64,000 bases of DNA from Desulfovibrio sp. JC010 (GTDB lineage: Bacteria > Desulfobacterota > Desulfovibrionia > Desulfovibrionales > Desulfovibrionaceae). Shown piece after piece: positions 1 to 9,076 of this stretch. The notes under the pieces were generated by a model that was given only the letters and a program-made list of their open reading frames with translations, had not been told where the DNA came from and did not search any database. The position numbers and the translations under genes are program-made. The stretch lies in assembly GCF_010470675.1 (NCBI RefSeq), contig NZ_VOIQ01000002.1, forward strand, positions 248,001 through 312,000, read 5' to 3'. Every line of letters begins with the position of its first letter. Within the stretch, counting starts at the first letter, position 1.

Positions 1-930
1 GCGCAAGCCGTCAATGTGAAATTCCTTGAGCCAGTAGAGAGCGTTGGCGAGCAGAAAGTTGCAGACCTCATGACGGCCGAAATTGAATATGTAAGTTCCC
101 CAGTCGGGATGCTCACCCTTGCGGGCATCGGCATGCTCGTAGAGGGCGGTGCCGTCAAAGCGGCCCATCCCCCAATCGTCCTTGGGAAAATGTCCCGGAA
201 CCCAGTCAAGGATAACACCCAGTCCGGCCTGATGGCACTGATCAATGAAGTAACGCAGATCGTCAGGATTGCCGTGGCGGGAGGTGGGTGAATAGTAGTG
301 GGTGGTCTGGTAGCCCCATGACTCATCAAGGGGATGCTCGGCAATAGGCATCAACTCAATGTGGGTGAACCCCATGTCTTTGGCGTAGGGGATGAGTTCC
401 TCGGTCAGTTGGCGGTATGTCCGGTAATCCCAGCCTTCACGACGCCATGAGCCGAGATGCACTTCATAAACGGAAACAGGTTTATCCAGAGGAAGCCCTG
501 TTTTACGCCGCTCAGCCATCCAGCTTTCATCCTGCCATTCATAATTATTCAAGCCCCAGGTAACAGCAGCATGTCCGGGACGCATTTCAGTGCGGAAGGC
601 AAACGGATCAGTCTTGGTTACCTCGTGTCCGTCACTCTGGACCACGTGGTATTTATACATCTGGCCGGGCTTCACACCGGGGATGAATCCGGCCCAGATG
701 CCCGATACGCCCACAGGCATAAGCTTGTTGGCCCGGTTGTCCCAGCCGTTGAAATCGCCGGTGACGAAAATTTCACGGGCATTAGGGGCCCAGACCGCAA
801 AACGGTAGCCCTCCTGCCCTTCATTCAGGTCAAAATGGGCACCGAGTATGCGGTATAAATCCCAGTGTTCCCCTTTGCCGAAGAGGAAAAGATCAAACGG
901 AGCGATGTAAACTGGTAAAGTTTCTGACAT
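1..930 (-). CDS. glgB: 1,4-alpha-glucan branching enzyme, C-terminal part cut by window edge
   Basis: GlgB transfers alpha-1,4-linked glucan segments to O6 of another chain during cytoplasmic glycogen synthesis. The gene reads leftward from an ATG at 930 (SD-like AGAGGA about 10 nt upstream), and 310 residues are visible before the window ends. The N-terminal CBM48-like carbohydrate module is recognisable (YRFAVWAPNARE, VTGDFNGWD), followed by the start of the GH13 barrel (VYEVHLGSW). The last visible residues, NFLLANALYWLKEFHIDGLR, lead directly into the first catalytic region, so the nucleophile and acid lie outside. It is 86 bp downstream of glgA on the same strand, consistent with one glycogen operon. 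The identity is firm; completeness cannot be judged. Confidence 0.95.
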   Translation of the reverse strand, partial: MSETLPVYIAPFDLFLFGKGEHWDLYRILGAHFDLNEGQEGYRFAVWAPNAREIFVTGDFNGWDNRANKLMPVGVSGIWAGFIPGVKPGQMYKYHVVQSDGHEVTKTDPFAFRTEMRPGHAAVTWGLNNYEWQDESWMAERRKTGLPLDKPVSVYEVHLGSWRREGWDYRTYRQLTEELIPYAKDMGFTHIELMPIAEHPLDESWGYQTTHYYSPTSRHGNPDDLRYFIDQCHQAGLGVILDWVPGHFPKDDWGMGRFDGTALYEHADARKGEHPDWGTYIFNFGRHEVCNFLLANALYWLKEFHIDGLR

Positions 931-1016
931 CAGGGCTAAGTCCTCTGGATTGCTGGAATTTACATATATTCAACAGCTGGTAAAATTTTTTAAACTGCTC
1001 TAAATCGCGATCAATA

Positions 1017-2465
1017 TTAAATTCTGGAACCGAGCCCGCGATACAATTTGATGTACTCGGCAGCCGAACGATCCCATGTGAATTGCTTGCGCATGGCCCG
1101 CTTGACCATTTTTTTCCACTCACTGCGGTTATGCCATGCATGCACGGCCTGCATCACCGCCTCGTAAAACAACTCAGCATCCGGTTTTTCAAAAGTGAAT
1201 CCGGTAGCATCATCTGTCGGATAGGGGGTGATGGTATCCCGCAGTCCGCCCACGGCAGTTGCAACCGGGGGTGTACCGAAACGCAGGGCGTAAATCTGGG
1301 TCAGACCGCATGGTTCATAGCGTGAAGGCATGAGAAAAATATCCGCTCCGGCCTGAATTCCGTGGGCCAGATCTTCAGTATAACCGACCTGCACGCAGAA
1401 CTGCCCGGGGTATTCCTCCATGAATTCCTGCAAACGGGCTTCGTAACCGAGATCACCCTCACCGAGTACGATGACGCCTACATCTTTCTCCATCAGCCTC
1501 GGCAGGATGTCAATGAGCAGGTCGATACCCTTCTGGTCCCGCAGACGGCCGATAAAACCGAGCACGGGTTTATCATCCAGCTGATCAGACATATAAAAAT
1601 CACGCAGCATGCTCCGCTTGCAGACCTGTTTGCCGCTGATATCCTCAGCACTGTAGCAGCAGGGCAAGAATTTATCTTCGCAGGGGTCCCAGACCGAGTA
1701 ATCGGCACCATTGAGGATACCGTGCAGTTTATGGGTCTGGCTGCCCAGAAAACCTTCCAGACCGCAGCCGAACTCAGGACCCAGAATTTCCTCCGCATAA
1801 GAAGGGCTGACCGTGGTCACGGCATCGCTGTAGGCAATGCTGGCCTTGAGCATGTTCAGATCACCGTAAAACTCGGCCCCGTGTATGGACCACGCCTCAG
1901 CAGGCAGACCGGATTCGTGGAAAAGCCTCTCGGAAAAACGGCCCTGAAAAGCAAGGTTGTGGATGGTGGTTACGGTCCTGATATTTTTCCAGAAAGAATC
2001 TGTCTGCCGTTCAAAATAAAGATAAGGCGGCACCAGTGCGGACTGCCAGTCGTGGGAATGAATCACCGCCGGGGGTTTGGGCAGCATGCGCGCCCATTTG
2101 AGCACGGCCTTGCAGAAAAATATGAACCGCTCACAATTATCAAAATAGTCGCCGTAATGGGTATTATAGTAATGACGGCGGTCGAAATATTCACCGCGGG
2201 AGACAAAATAGACTGAAACACCTTCATATTCAGTCTGGTAAATCTCCGCTGTGGTGGAAGGCCACGGATAGCCCACATGCAGATCGGAATAAACCAGCCG
2301 CAGCTTCTGTCCGGTAAGGTTCATGCGCCCGTAAAAGGGGGTGATTACGGCTGTACGCGCGCCCTTGGCATGGATGGCCGGAGGCAATGCCCCCATGACA
2401 TCACCAAGTCCACCCGTTTTGGAGAAAGGATACATTTCCGAAGTAACATAAAGAACGTCGTGCAC
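1017..2465 (-). CDS. glgA: Glycogen synthase (ADP-glucose type, GT5)
   Basis: GlgA extends alpha-1,4-glucan from ADP-glucose in the cytoplasm. The 482-residue length is normal for bacterial GlgA. The N-terminus shows the nucleotide-sugar binding signature KTGGLGDV at residues 17-24, and the second Rossmann domain has the GT-B loop [11 protein letters not shown] and the [18 protein letters not shown] stretch with the conserved glutamate. The start is a GTG at 2465 preceded by GGGAG at normal spacing. The Nudix gene lies 30 bp upstream and glgB follows downstream, so the three may be cotranscribed. Confidence 0.96.
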   Translation of the reverse strand: MHDVLYVTSEMYPFSKTGGLGDVMGALPPAIHAKGARTAVITPFYGRMNLTGQKLRLVYSDLHVGYPWPSTTAEIYQTEYEGVSVYFVSRGEYFDRRHYYNTHYGDYFDNCERFIFFCKAVLKWARMLPKPPAVIHSHDWQSALVPPYLYFERQTDSFWKNIRTVTTIHNLAFQGRFSERLFHESGLPAEAWSIHGAEFYGDLNMLKASIAYSDAVTTVSPSYAEEILGPEFGCGLEGFLGSQTHKLHGILNGADYSVWDPCEDKFLPCCYSAEDISGKQVCKRSMLRDFYMSDQLDDKPVLGFIGRLRDQKGIDLLIDILPRLMEKDVGVIVLGEGDLGYEARLQEFMEEYPGQFCVQVGYTEDLAHGIQAGADIFLMPSRYEPCGLTQIYALRFGTPPVATAVGGLRDTITPYPTDDATGFTFEKPDAELFYEAVMQAVHAWHNRSEWKKMVKRAMRKQFTWDRSAAEYIKLYRGLGSRI

Positions 2466-2495
2466 TGGCAGGACTCCCTTTTTATTTATCGCTTG

Positions 2496-2975
2496 TTAAC
2501 CGTTATTCCCCACGGCGGCATGTTCATGCAGCCGGAGCAGTTTTGAAGAAAAATCACTGAGTATGTCCCTATGGTCAAAGACCAGATCAGGCAGGCTGTC
2601 CAATTTAAAAAATCGTGCGCCCCCGGCATCATCCCCGGCCTGCAATGCTCCTGCGTCACGGGCCACAGCACTGTAGGTCACGCTGATGGTATGCTGGCGG
2701 TCATCCCTGCAGGGCATGGAATAAACGCCCACCAGCCCGGTCAGAACCACATCAAGCCCGGTCTCCTCTTTGGCTTCGCGCACGGCGGCGTGCTCAAGCG
2801 TCTCCCCGTAATCCACAAACCCGCCGGGCAAAGCCCAGCCCAGCGGCGGGTTATTGCGCTCAATAAGTACAACTCCAAGGGCAGGATCATAAATGACTAC
2901 ATCTACAGTGGGCACAGGATTGCGGTACAGGGGAATTTCTTCTCCGCAATTGGGACAGGATTTTGAACCGAGCAT
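2496..2975 (-). CDS. Nudix hydrolase with N-terminal zinc-ribbon-like stretch
   Basis: A 159-residue Nudix pyrophosphohydrolase. The Nudix box is complete: [20 protein letters not shown] followed by ETGLD, containing the REAKEE metal-binding helix. An N-terminal [19 protein letters not shown] segment carries two cysteines typical of Nudix proteins with a short zinc ribbon, although the second Cys pair is missing. The substrate cannot be named; family members act on nucleoside diphosphate derivatives such as ADP-ribose or ADP-sugars. Its position 30 bp upstream of glgA raises ADP-glucose or ADP-ribose turnover as an idea, but that is inference only. Confidence 0.85.
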   Translation of the reverse strand: MLGSKSCPNCGEEIPLYRNPVPTVDVVIYDPALGVVLIERNNPPLGWALPGGFVDYGETLEHAAVREAKEETGLDVVLTGLVGVYSMPCRDDRQHTISVTYSAVARDAGALQAGDDAGGARFFKLDSLPDLVFDHRDILSDFSSKLLRLHEHAAVGNNG

Positions 2976-3136
2976 AAAAACAGCCTTTATCTACTAGAAT
3001 AATATATTAATTTACACAGCTGAAACAACTGACAATCAGTTTCTATAAATAACGCGAATGAAATTTCATTACAAGGGAATCCGAACCTTTTTCTTAAAGT
3101 CCACAACCTTGCCATAATCAAACCGGATTCAAAATG

Positions 3137-3205
3137 AAAAAGGCCCCGTTGGTAATTTCCAACGAGGCCCGTTTCAGCATTTTTATCAGCAAAAGTTTGA
3201 AGGTG
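3137..3205 (-). ncRNA. Candidate sigma-54-driven small RNA, copy A (69 nt)
   Basis: The RNA is predicted from about 12 nt after the -12 element to the terminator T-run. Its first 35-40 nt (from ACCTTCAAACTTTTGC through GATAAAAATGCTGAAACG) are identical in all three copies and predicted mostly unpaired. The 3' part is a Rho-independent terminator with arms GGCCTCGTTGG and CCAACGGGGCC (3159-3169 and 3142-3152), a 6-nt loop and five Ts. Relative to copies B and C the stem carries a C-G to T-A compensatory pair. An untranslated trans-acting regulator is the best reading; no target is known. Confidence 0.75.
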
Positions 3206-3215
3206 ATTTGTTTAT

Positions 3216-3231
3216 TGCATCAGGTGTGCCA
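3216..3231 (-). promoter_or_regulatory. Sigma-54 (-24/-12) promoter, sRNA unit A
   Basis: The minus strand reads TGGCACACCTGATGCA, matching the sigma-54 consensus TGGCAC-N5-TTGCW except for A instead of T at one position. The invariant GG and GC dinucleotides have the correct spacing. The predicted start is about 3205. The distance from the proximal palindrome is identical in all three units. Confidence 0.8.
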
Positions 3232-3321
3232 AAACTTCAAAACAGACACAAACAATACATAATACACTGATATATCAACAATTAAACCCTGCCGACATTT
3301 ACCCCGCACAGTACAAAAACA

Positions 3322-3389
3322 GTACAATAAATTTTACCAGCTATGCCGACAGCCTTCAAAACCGGGATCGGGGGTAAAATTTTTTTTAC
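3322..3389 (-). promoter_or_regulatory. Enhancer-like palindrome pair, sRNA unit A
   Basis: Two 16-bp imperfect palindromes lie at 3374-3389 (GTAAAAAAAATTTTAC on the minus strand) and 3322-3337 (GTAAAATTTATTGTAC). The general form is GTAAAA-N4-TTTTAC. Their centres are 52 bp apart, exactly as in units B and C. The position 100-170 bp upstream of a -24/-12 promoter is what is expected for binding sites of a sigma-54 activator; the activator itself is not identifiable here. Confidence 0.7.
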
Positions 3390-3594
3390 TGCTCTCGCGC
3401 TCACGAGTCAGCGCAATAGGATTAAAGAAATCTCACCCTATATTAAAACCAAGGCCACTCTACTCCCAAATGCAATTCGACACATCAGGCAAGGCTTGTA
3501 GCCATATTTATAATCAATAAATGTGGGTGACTTTTTGTTTTATTAGTATATGGGATCATTGATCAGTCGCGATTAGCGATGTAAATTACAAAAA

Positions 3595-4470
3595 CTAAAG
3601 CTTATCAAAAGCCTCAGCAGCATTAAAGCTGGAACGCACAAGCGGCGCACAGAACATATGCGGTACACCCAATTTTTTCCCGTACTGCGCGTACTCATCA
3701 AACACCGATGGTTCCACATACCGTTTTACCGCCGGGTGGTCCTTTGTGGGGCGCATGTACTGGCCGATGGTGATGATGTCGCAGTTTATGGCCGCGAGAT
3801 CGTCCATGACCTCATAGACCTGCTCGTCAGTTTCGCCGAGGCCGACCATGAGGCCGGATTTGGCGTGAATGTCGCTGAGCTGTTTGACTCGCTCGATGAG
3901 TTCGAGGCTTTGCTTGTAATCGGCCTGCGGGCGGATTTCCGGGTAGAGTGCGGGCGGGGTTTCCACATTGTGGTTGATCACGTCCGGCTTGACGGCGATG
4001 ACGGTTTTGAGTGCATCAAGGTTGCCCTTGAAGTCCGGGATGAGCACTTCAATTTTGCACTGGGGAAGTTCGGCGCGGATGCGTTCGATGCATTCCGCAA
4101 AATGGGCCGCTCCGCCGTCAGGCAGGTCATCACGGGTAACCGAAGTGATGACCGCGTACTGCAGTTCCAGACGTTTGACCGCTTCGGCCACGCGGCGCGG
4201 TTCGTCAGCATCAAGCGGCTCGATCAAGCCCGGACAGATGTTGCAGAAGGCACAGTTGCGGGTGCAATTGTTGCCCATGATCAGAAAGGTGGCCACCTTG
4301 CGCGAAAAACAGTCCCAGCAGTTGGGGCATTTGGCGGACTGGCAAACCGTGTTTAGGTTCAGGTCTTCCAGCATTTTGCCGGTTTCGTTGAAAGTCCTTC
4401 CGGTGGGCAGCTTAACCCGCAGCCACGGCGGTATCCGTAAATATTTTTCCGAATTCTTCTCTGAAGACAT
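3595..4470 (-). CDS. lipA: Lipoyl synthase
   Basis: LipA is a radical SAM enzyme that inserts two sulfurs into protein-bound octanoyl groups. The 291-residue protein has the auxiliary cluster cysteines at 43, 48 and 54 (CQSAKCPNCWDC, which has one extra Cys at 51), the radical SAM motif C69-x3-C73-x2-C76, and the C-terminal RSSFNA motif whose serine ligates the sacrificial cluster. The ATG start at 4470 has a GAGGA Shine-Dalgarno 8 nt upstream that lies inside lipB, so the 59-nt overlap with lipB appears genuine and suggests translational coupling. Together they form the endogenous lipoylation pathway. Confidence 0.97.
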   Translation of the reverse strand: MSSEKNSEKYLRIPPWLRVKLPTGRTFNETGKMLEDLNLNTVCQSAKCPNCWDCFSRKVATFLIMGNNCTRNCAFCNICPGLIEPLDADEPRRVAEAVKRLELQYAVITSVTRDDLPDGGAAHFAECIERIRAELPQCKIEVLIPDFKGNLDALKTVIAVKPDVINHNVETPPALYPEIRPQADYKQSLELIERVKQLSDIHAKSGLMVGLGETDEQVYEVMDDLAAINCDIITIGQYMRPTKDHPAVKRYVEPSVFDEYAQYGKKLGVPHMFCAPLVRSSFNAAEAFDKL

Positions 4471-5056
4471 TTTTTACTTCCTCGGTAGAAATTTCTGTAC
4501 CCGCCTCCCGTGAAAGGGAAGTGGGGTGTGCGCCGTGCAGCCCGCAGAGGGTGATGGCCTCGAAAAGTTTCATCTCACTGGAAACATTAAATGACAAGCC
4601 GTGGTAGGTGATCCATTTTTTGACCCCGATACCGATGGAGCAGAGCTTGCCGGGACCGACCCAGACTCCGGGCCTGCCTTCGCTCCTTGCCGCCTCCACG
4701 CCGAACCGGGCCGCTGTGCGTATCGCAGTCTCTTCCATATCATGAAAGAATTTCTTGATCCCGCCGCGCCGTTTTTCAATGCGCATGACCGGGTAAACCA
4801 CCAGCTGACCGGGATAATGGCAGGTAATATTGCCGCCGCGTGCGGTCTGGACCACCTCAACCCCCATCTGTTTGAGGGCCTCCTCACTGATGAGCAGGTT
4901 TTCCAGCCCGCCCTGCCGGCCCAACGTGACCACAGGAGGATGCTCCAAAAGATAGAGGGCATCGCATGCGTTACCCTCCATCACCTGACTCAATCTCTGT
5001 AATTGAATCTTTTCTGCTTCCTGATGGGGGATTAATCCTAAGTCTATAAAATCCAT
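4412..5056 (-). CDS. lipB: Octanoyl-[acyl-carrier-protein]-protein N-octanoyltransferase
   Basis: LipB moves octanoate from ACP to the lipoyl domains of 2-oxoacid dehydrogenases and the glycine cleavage H protein. The 214-residue protein shows the family motifs PPVVTLGRQG, ARGGNITCHYPGQLVVYPV, the LCSIGIGVKKWITYHG segment with the catalytic lysine, and ITLCGLHGAHPTSL with the acyl-thioester cysteine. It is upstream of lipA in the same transcript and overlaps it by 59 nt, so the LipB C-terminal residues share DNA with the LipA N-terminus. The start ATG at 5056 has no clear Shine-Dalgarno, so the exact start is less sure. Confidence 0.95.
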   Translation of the reverse strand: MDFIDLGLIPHQEAEKIQLQRLSQVMEGNACDALYLLEHPPVVTLGRQGGLENLLISEEALKQMGVEVVQTARGGNITCHYPGQLVVYPVMRIEKRRGGIKKFFHDMEETAIRTAARFGVEAARSEGRPGVWVGPGKLCSIGIGVKKWITYHGLSFNVSSEMKLFEAITLCGLHGAHPTSLSREAGTEISTEEVKNVFREEFGKIFTDTAVAAG

Positions 5057-5100
5057 AAGAGTCTTTTGATGTGCTTCGCACTTTTGATGAAAAGATTTTG

Positions 5101-5282
5101 CCTCAGGCGGCCCTTCGGGGACCAGAGAACCCTTTGGAAAGGGTTCTCTGGACTCTCCTAAACTTTTTATTAGGGCTTCGCCGCCTTGGACGCAGAATTG
5201 ATCAATCTATGACAAAATAAAAACTACTAAAACGTTTTGGGATTCTTAAACCCTTTTGGAAAAGGGTTTAAGCCGCCGGAGG
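5101..5282. repeat. Composite intergenic palindrome, two hairpin cores
   Basis: The left core at 5122-5151 is a perfect 14-bp inverted repeat (CCAGAGAACCCTTT / AAAGGGTTCTCTGG). The right core at 5245-5272 is CTTAAACCCTTTT / AAAAGGGTTTAAG. Outer boxes GCC(T)C..GGCGGC at 5101 and CCGCCGGAGGC at 5273-5283 face each other, and the inner box AGGGCTTCGCC occurs at 5172. The same modules recur throughout the window. The unit sits between the Rsm22-like gene (3' end) and lipB (5' end). Confidence 0.85.
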
Positions 5283-5288
5283 CATTTC

Positions 5289-6455
5289 TTACTTCTTCCG
5301 CTTATCGCTTTCTCTGATAGGCAGCGGTACGATCAAAGAACCGGATTTTTCGTCCCGTTTTTCCTCTTCAGGGATGGGCATACCGATAAGTCCGCCGGGA
5401 TACAAGGTTTTTGCCCCGCCTTGTGCGGAAAGCAGAATCTGCCCCTGCGCGGCACAGCCGTACTGTCCGAAACCGCCGCCATCAAGGCGAAAGGATTCAG
5501 ATACCGCACGGATGAGCATTTCGCCCTCGCGGGGAGTTTCCACTTCTTCCTTGCGCAGCCCCACGTAGAGGAAACTCAGGCTGACGTTGTCCTTTTCAAG
5601 ACGGCATTCGGCGGAAAGCTTCTGCAGCCATGCCGGGGCGTGGTCGGAATCGAAATTGAAATGGCACCATGCTTTACCCTGATCGCCGCTCATGGGACAT
5701 TCTTCGGTATGGGTACAGGGACCGAGAATGGGGAACCCAGCTTCAACGAATTCGTTACGGATAACGGACAGAACGCGGCCGGAACGGCGGATGCCCGGTT
5801 CGATGATCAGGATGCGTCCTTCCGGGGCCAGCTTGTGGACCATGGACAGGCAGAATTTTTCCGCCCATACCGGAAGCGGGATGCGTGTTCCGGAAGAAGC
5901 TTCGTTGACCATGTTGGCAGTGACCAGCAGATGCGCTTTTTCGCGCAGCTTGGAGGTGGAGCCGCCTTTGACGTTGACCATGCGCCACGGGGATTTTTCC
6001 CCGGCCATGGCTTCGAAGAGTTTGTTGCCTTCGCGCATGGGCTTGGGTGTGCGGTCCACGTTGATGAAGGTCAGCTTCTTTTCGCGCAGGTCCGGCCTTG
6101 CGATCCACAGGGCCTGCGCCACGGTAAGCGGTCCTGCTCCGAGGTCAACAACCACGCCGTTGTCGGGCAGTTTGATATCCAGCCCCTGAAACAGGCGTGC
6201 CAGACGGTACAGGTTCCAGGGCAGGAAATAACGCAGGTAGGCGTTAAGGCTGCGCGGATCGCCCATGTAGTCGTTGGACAGGTTGGAACGTTCCCCGGTC
6301 AGGTCGCGGGAAAGATCACGGATGGCGTATTTCAGTTCCTTGCTGAAGCGGCTCTTCAAGGGAACGGTTTTCTGTAAAATTTTTATGTAATTATCCAACT
6401 CCTTGGATACTTCCTTGGTCGGCAGGGGGAAAAGTGAACTTACTTTAATAGACAT
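5289..6455 (-). CDS. Rsm22-family (mitoribosomal small-subunit type) SAM methyltransferase
   Basis: A 388-residue protein with a SAM-binding core VVVDLGAGPLTVAQALWIA around residues 104-122 and an acidic motif INVDRTPKP after strand 2. The diagnostic Rsm22 cysteine-rich segment is present as GPCTHTEECPMSGDQGKAWC followed by HF. Rsm22 family members are linked to small ribosomal subunit assembly, but the bacterial members' substrate is not established. Its start overlaps the 3' end of the ASKHA/ferredoxin gene by 11 nt, so the two are probably co-translated; a functional tie to corrinoid or Fe-S chemistry is conceivable but unproven. Confidence 0.8.
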   Translation of the reverse strand: MSIKVSSLFPLPTKEVSKELDNYIKILQKTVPLKSRFSKELKYAIRDLSRDLTGERSNLSNDYMGDPRSLNAYLRYFLPWNLYRLARLFQGLDIKLPDNGVVVDLGAGPLTVAQALWIARPDLREKKLTFINVDRTPKPMREGNKLFEAMAGEKSPWRMVNVKGGSTSKLREKAHLLVTANMVNEASSGTRIPLPVWAEKFCLSMVHKLAPEGRILIIEPGIRRSGRVLSVIRNEFVEAGFPILGPCTHTEECPMSGDQGKAWCHFNFDSDHAPAWLQKLSAECRLEKDNVSLSFLYVGLRKEEVETPREGEMLIRAVSESFRLDGGGFGQYGCAAQGQILLSAQGGAKTLYPGGLIGMPIPEEEKRDEKSGSLIVPLPIRESDKRKK

Positions 6456-7971
6456 ATTTAAAAATCATCCTCTCAAGGTATTTCTGTCCGAAATCGCTGC
6501 TCCCGGCCAGTTCCAGAACTTTGGAACGGCCCGGCAGCCCGGCGGCGAAATCCCTTGCTTGTTGATTGTGCGTTAAAATTATTGATCCCGTGAGGGATGT
6601 ATTTCCTGCTGCGCGGGTGATGCTTGCGCTTCCCGCAGGAATAAATCCGGTTGCCACCAGATCATTTATATTTACATGCTGGCCCATGGCCCCGCCGAGG
6701 ATCAGTTCTTTGAGGTCGGCAGGCGATAGTCCCGCTGCGTCCAGCAGTGCGGACATGGCGAGATTGAAGGCCGCTTTTACTTTTAATATTTCTTCCACAT
6801 CCGAAGCCGGGAGGGTAAGTCCCTCATAACCCAGATCGAGGGCCGGAGTCCCGTTTATTTCGGTCATCTTGTCAGCCAATTTTGCCGCAAAGGGGGTGCC
6901 CCCGGCTGCGAACTGTCCTTCGCGGGTCAGCACACCGGATTTGAGCAATACGGAACAAAGCGAAAGGTAGCCCGTTCCAGTGATACCCGGTTTCTGCTGC
7001 TCAACCTTTTCCGCTCCAATCAGCGAAGGCGAGAGTCCCAGCGGAGTAAGGTTGAATGCGGAGACCGCGCCCGGTCCGGCAGTGCGTCCGTTGCTCATGC
7101 CGACTCCCTCAAGGGCCGGTCCCATGGGCACGGAGCAGACAATGTATTTATCTTCGGACAGGCAGAGCACGAATTCGCCGTTGGTTCCGAGGTCGGCGAA
7201 CAGATACGGGGGCTGCGCTTTGGGTTCGGAGAAATTCAGGGCCACAATTCCGGCTGTTATATCCGCACCAACAAACGGGGCCAGATGTGGCGGGATGTAC
7301 GCTTCAGGCAGTCCTGCGTCAAGACTTACTTTTTCCCCTCCTTTATGAGGCAGGGAATAGGGTGCGCGGCAAAGGCCCTGCACATCGTCCTGCGCGAGGA
7401 TGGAAGTCATGGACGGGTTGCCGGAAACAACCAGTTCTTTGATCGGCCCGGTTTCAGCAATTATAGTGCTCAGCCGTTCTGTTACAAGGCTGGAAAGGGT
7501 TTTACGCTGCCTGGGTTCTGCAGCAAAGGCCAGCCGGGACATGACCTCACTGCCCAGACCTATCTGGGGATTGAGTTCCTGCCCGGATTTGACAGTCTCG
7601 CCATCAAGGGTGAAGGCCCAGTGCAGCCCGGTGGTACCTAGGTCCACGGCAAGGGCCAGATTGTCCGGGAGCTCTGATGAAAATTTATCTGATACGCGCG
7701 GGACCACCCGTTCCGGCTTAGGCAGGAAAATTTCAGCAGCTTGGGCAGGGTGCAGACAGGAGAGCCGCCACCCGGACTCGATTTCTGCGGGGGAGAATTT
7801 TTGCAGTTCTTCTTTGCGTGGCTGTGGCGGTTCGGATTCAAAGCGCACCTTGCACAGCCCGCAACGGCCCATGCCGGAACACAGCGGCACTCCCTGAAAT
7901 GCTCCATTCAGGAAAAGGGCTTGGGCCATGTTCAGCCCGGCTGCTGGAGGGGTTTTAATTTTTTTACCCAT
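6445..7971 (-). CDS. ASKHA-domain corrinoid-activation-type protein with N-terminal [2Fe-2S] ferredoxin domain
   Basis: A 508-residue COG3894-type protein (DUF4445; RACE/RamA-like group). The N-terminal plant-type ferredoxin pattern C31-x5-C37-x2-C40-x31-C72 is complete. It is followed by an ASKHA ATPase-like fold with LALAVDLGTTGLHWAFTLDG (about residue 108 on), FADLGTNGEFVL, and a C-terminal LILGGAMGQHVNINDLVATG. Family members reduce inactive Co(II) corrinoid proteins in methyl-transfer systems using ATP. No methyltransferase/corrinoid pair is adjacent, so the client protein is unknown. It overlaps the downstream Rsm22-like gene by 11 nt. Confidence 0.85.
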   Translation of the reverse strand: MGKKIKTPPAAGLNMAQALFLNGAFQGVPLCSGMGRCGLCKVRFESEPPQPRKEELQKFSPAEIESGWRLSCLHPAQAAEIFLPKPERVVPRVSDKFSSELPDNLALAVDLGTTGLHWAFTLDGETVKSGQELNPQIGLGSEVMSRLAFAAEPRQRKTLSSLVTERLSTIIAETGPIKELVVSGNPSMTSILAQDDVQGLCRAPYSLPHKGGEKVSLDAGLPEAYIPPHLAPFVGADITAGIVALNFSEPKAQPPYLFADLGTNGEFVLCLSEDKYIVCSVPMGPALEGVGMSNGRTAGPGAVSAFNLTPLGLSPSLIGAEKVEQQKPGITGTGYLSLCSVLLKSGVLTREGQFAAGGTPFAAKLADKMTEINGTPALDLGYEGLTLPASDVEEILKVKAAFNLAMSALLDAAGLSPADLKELILGGAMGQHVNINDLVATGFIPAGSASITRAAGNTSLTGSIILTHNQQARDFAAGLPGRSKVLELAGSSDFGQKYLERMIFKYVY

Positions 7972-8008
7972 GTTCAGGTTTTTAACTGCTTCTTACAAAT
8001 AAAAGGTT

Positions 8009-8100
8009 TTGAAGAGTCCAGAGAAACTTTTGCAAAAGTTTCTCTGGCCGCCGGAGGCGAAATCTTCCCATAAAAGCGCGAAGCGCATCAAAACAAAAAA
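8009..8100. repeat. Intergenic palindrome, single core plus tail box
   Basis: The core at 8018-8047 is a perfect inverted repeat CCAGAGAAACTTTT / AAAAGTTTCTCTGG, preceded by GTTTTGAAGAGT and followed by CCGCCGGAGGC. A tail AAAAGCGCGAAGCGCATCAAA (8077-8097) recurs near 41867-41884 and, diverged, near 21466-21484. The unit sits between cbiK and the ASKHA gene. Confidence 0.8.
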
Positions 8101-8168
8101 TTAACCGCACCTACATAATGTATATGCGGTGCGGAGTACAATCAAGCAGCAAATTTTAAAGGCTGGAA

Positions 8169-8966
8169 TTATTTATCAAGTTCACTGATGGCTTTTTCCA
8201 GCTTATCCATCCATCGCTTTGCGAAAATATCGAATTCGCCCACTCCCTGTACCACCGGGATCGGTTCAATTCCCCGTGAGGCAACAACATTTTTCCATGA
8301 TTCTTCGTGTTCTCCGGCCATATCTTTTTTTACATGGTTCCCGGCCCCGAAGAGCAGGGGAAGCAGGTAGGCTTTTTTCAGTCCGGATTCTTTAATGCGG
8401 TCGCTGATTTTTTCAATGCCGTCTTCGGAGTTCAGTTTGCCGAGGTAGGCGTTTTTGTCCTTTGCTTCCAGCACTTCTTTGAACTTGTCGTAGATGGAAT
8501 TGCCGCTGTCGGAATATTTGGAGCCGTGGGCCACCAAGATGAGGGCTTCATTTTGCGGATCACGTTCTTCCAGCAGGTTTAGGATTATATCGGAAATTTC
8601 GTTTATCTCCTGATCATTGGTCAGCAGCGGTTCGCCCAGCACTGCTTTTTCAAATTCAATCTCACCTTTTTCCACCCGGTCGAGAAGTCGACTGATATTA
8701 GTGAATTCTGTGCCGGGGATAACATGCAGGGACTGTACAACCACATGGGTGACACCTTCGGCGGAGAGGTTCTCCAGATTTTGTTTCACGGAGGGCAGCT
8801 TCTGGCCCTGTTCACGGAGTTTTTTGAGTACATGCCCGGAAGTAAAAGCACTGTATACCGGGATGTCCGGGTGGGCCTCTTTAGCCATCTTCAAAATATT
8901 GCCCAGAGCCGAACTGGCGGCCCTGTTTTTTGATCCGTGTGCTGCGAAAAGGATGGCTTTTTTCAT
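8169..8966 (-). CDS. cbiK: Sirohydrochlorin cobaltochelatase, cytoplasmic type
   Basis: CbiK inserts Co2+ into sirohydrochlorin in the anaerobic (early-cobalt) cobalamin route and belongs to the class II chelatases. The 265-residue protein begins MKKAILFAAHGSKN, and the two chelatase halves each carry an AHGSK motif (residues 9-13 and about 145-149). The metal-binding loops VVQSLHVIPGTEF and LLFGAGNHVKKDM contain the expected histidines. There is no signal peptide, so it corresponds to the cytoplasmic form rather than the periplasmic heme-binding form known in Desulfovibrio vulgaris. No other cob/cbi gene is in the window. Confidence 0.93.
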   Translation of the reverse strand: MKKAILFAAHGSKNRAASSALGNILKMAKEAHPDIPVYSAFTSGHVLKKLREQGQKLPSVKQNLENLSAEGVTHVVVQSLHVIPGTEFTNISRLLDRVEKGEIEFEKAVLGEPLLTNDQEINEISDIILNLLEERDPQNEALILVAHGSKYSDSGNSIYDKFKEVLEAKDKNAYLGKLNSEDGIEKISDRIKESGLKKAYLLPLLFGAGNHVKKDMAGEHEESWKNVVASRGIEPIPVVQGVGEFDIFAKRWMDKLEKAISELDK

Positions 8967-9076
8967 CTACTGTTTTCCTGCGCTGATGGTTGTCTTTCTC
9001 GTGAACACGCATGCATAGCAGACAAAGGCGGTAGAGAAAAGGTTTATCCTGTTTGAGGAAATTTGCAGGTCGGGGC

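Larger units (their letters stand above)
2976..3594. other. Long gene-free interval carrying sRNA unit A
   Basis: This 619-bp interval separates the divergent-side end of the Nudix gene from the 3' end of lipA and has no credible protein gene. Its structured part is sRNA unit A (3137-3389, minus strand; described separately). The stretch 3390-3594 is AT-rich, and I see no further conserved structure in it. Confidence 0.7.

Noticed and set aside
980-995. GTAAAATTTTTTAAAC, similar to the sRNA enhancer palindrome, between glgA and glgB
   Set aside because: One arm is imperfect, there is only one site, and no -24/-12 promoter is found at the right distance on either strand.
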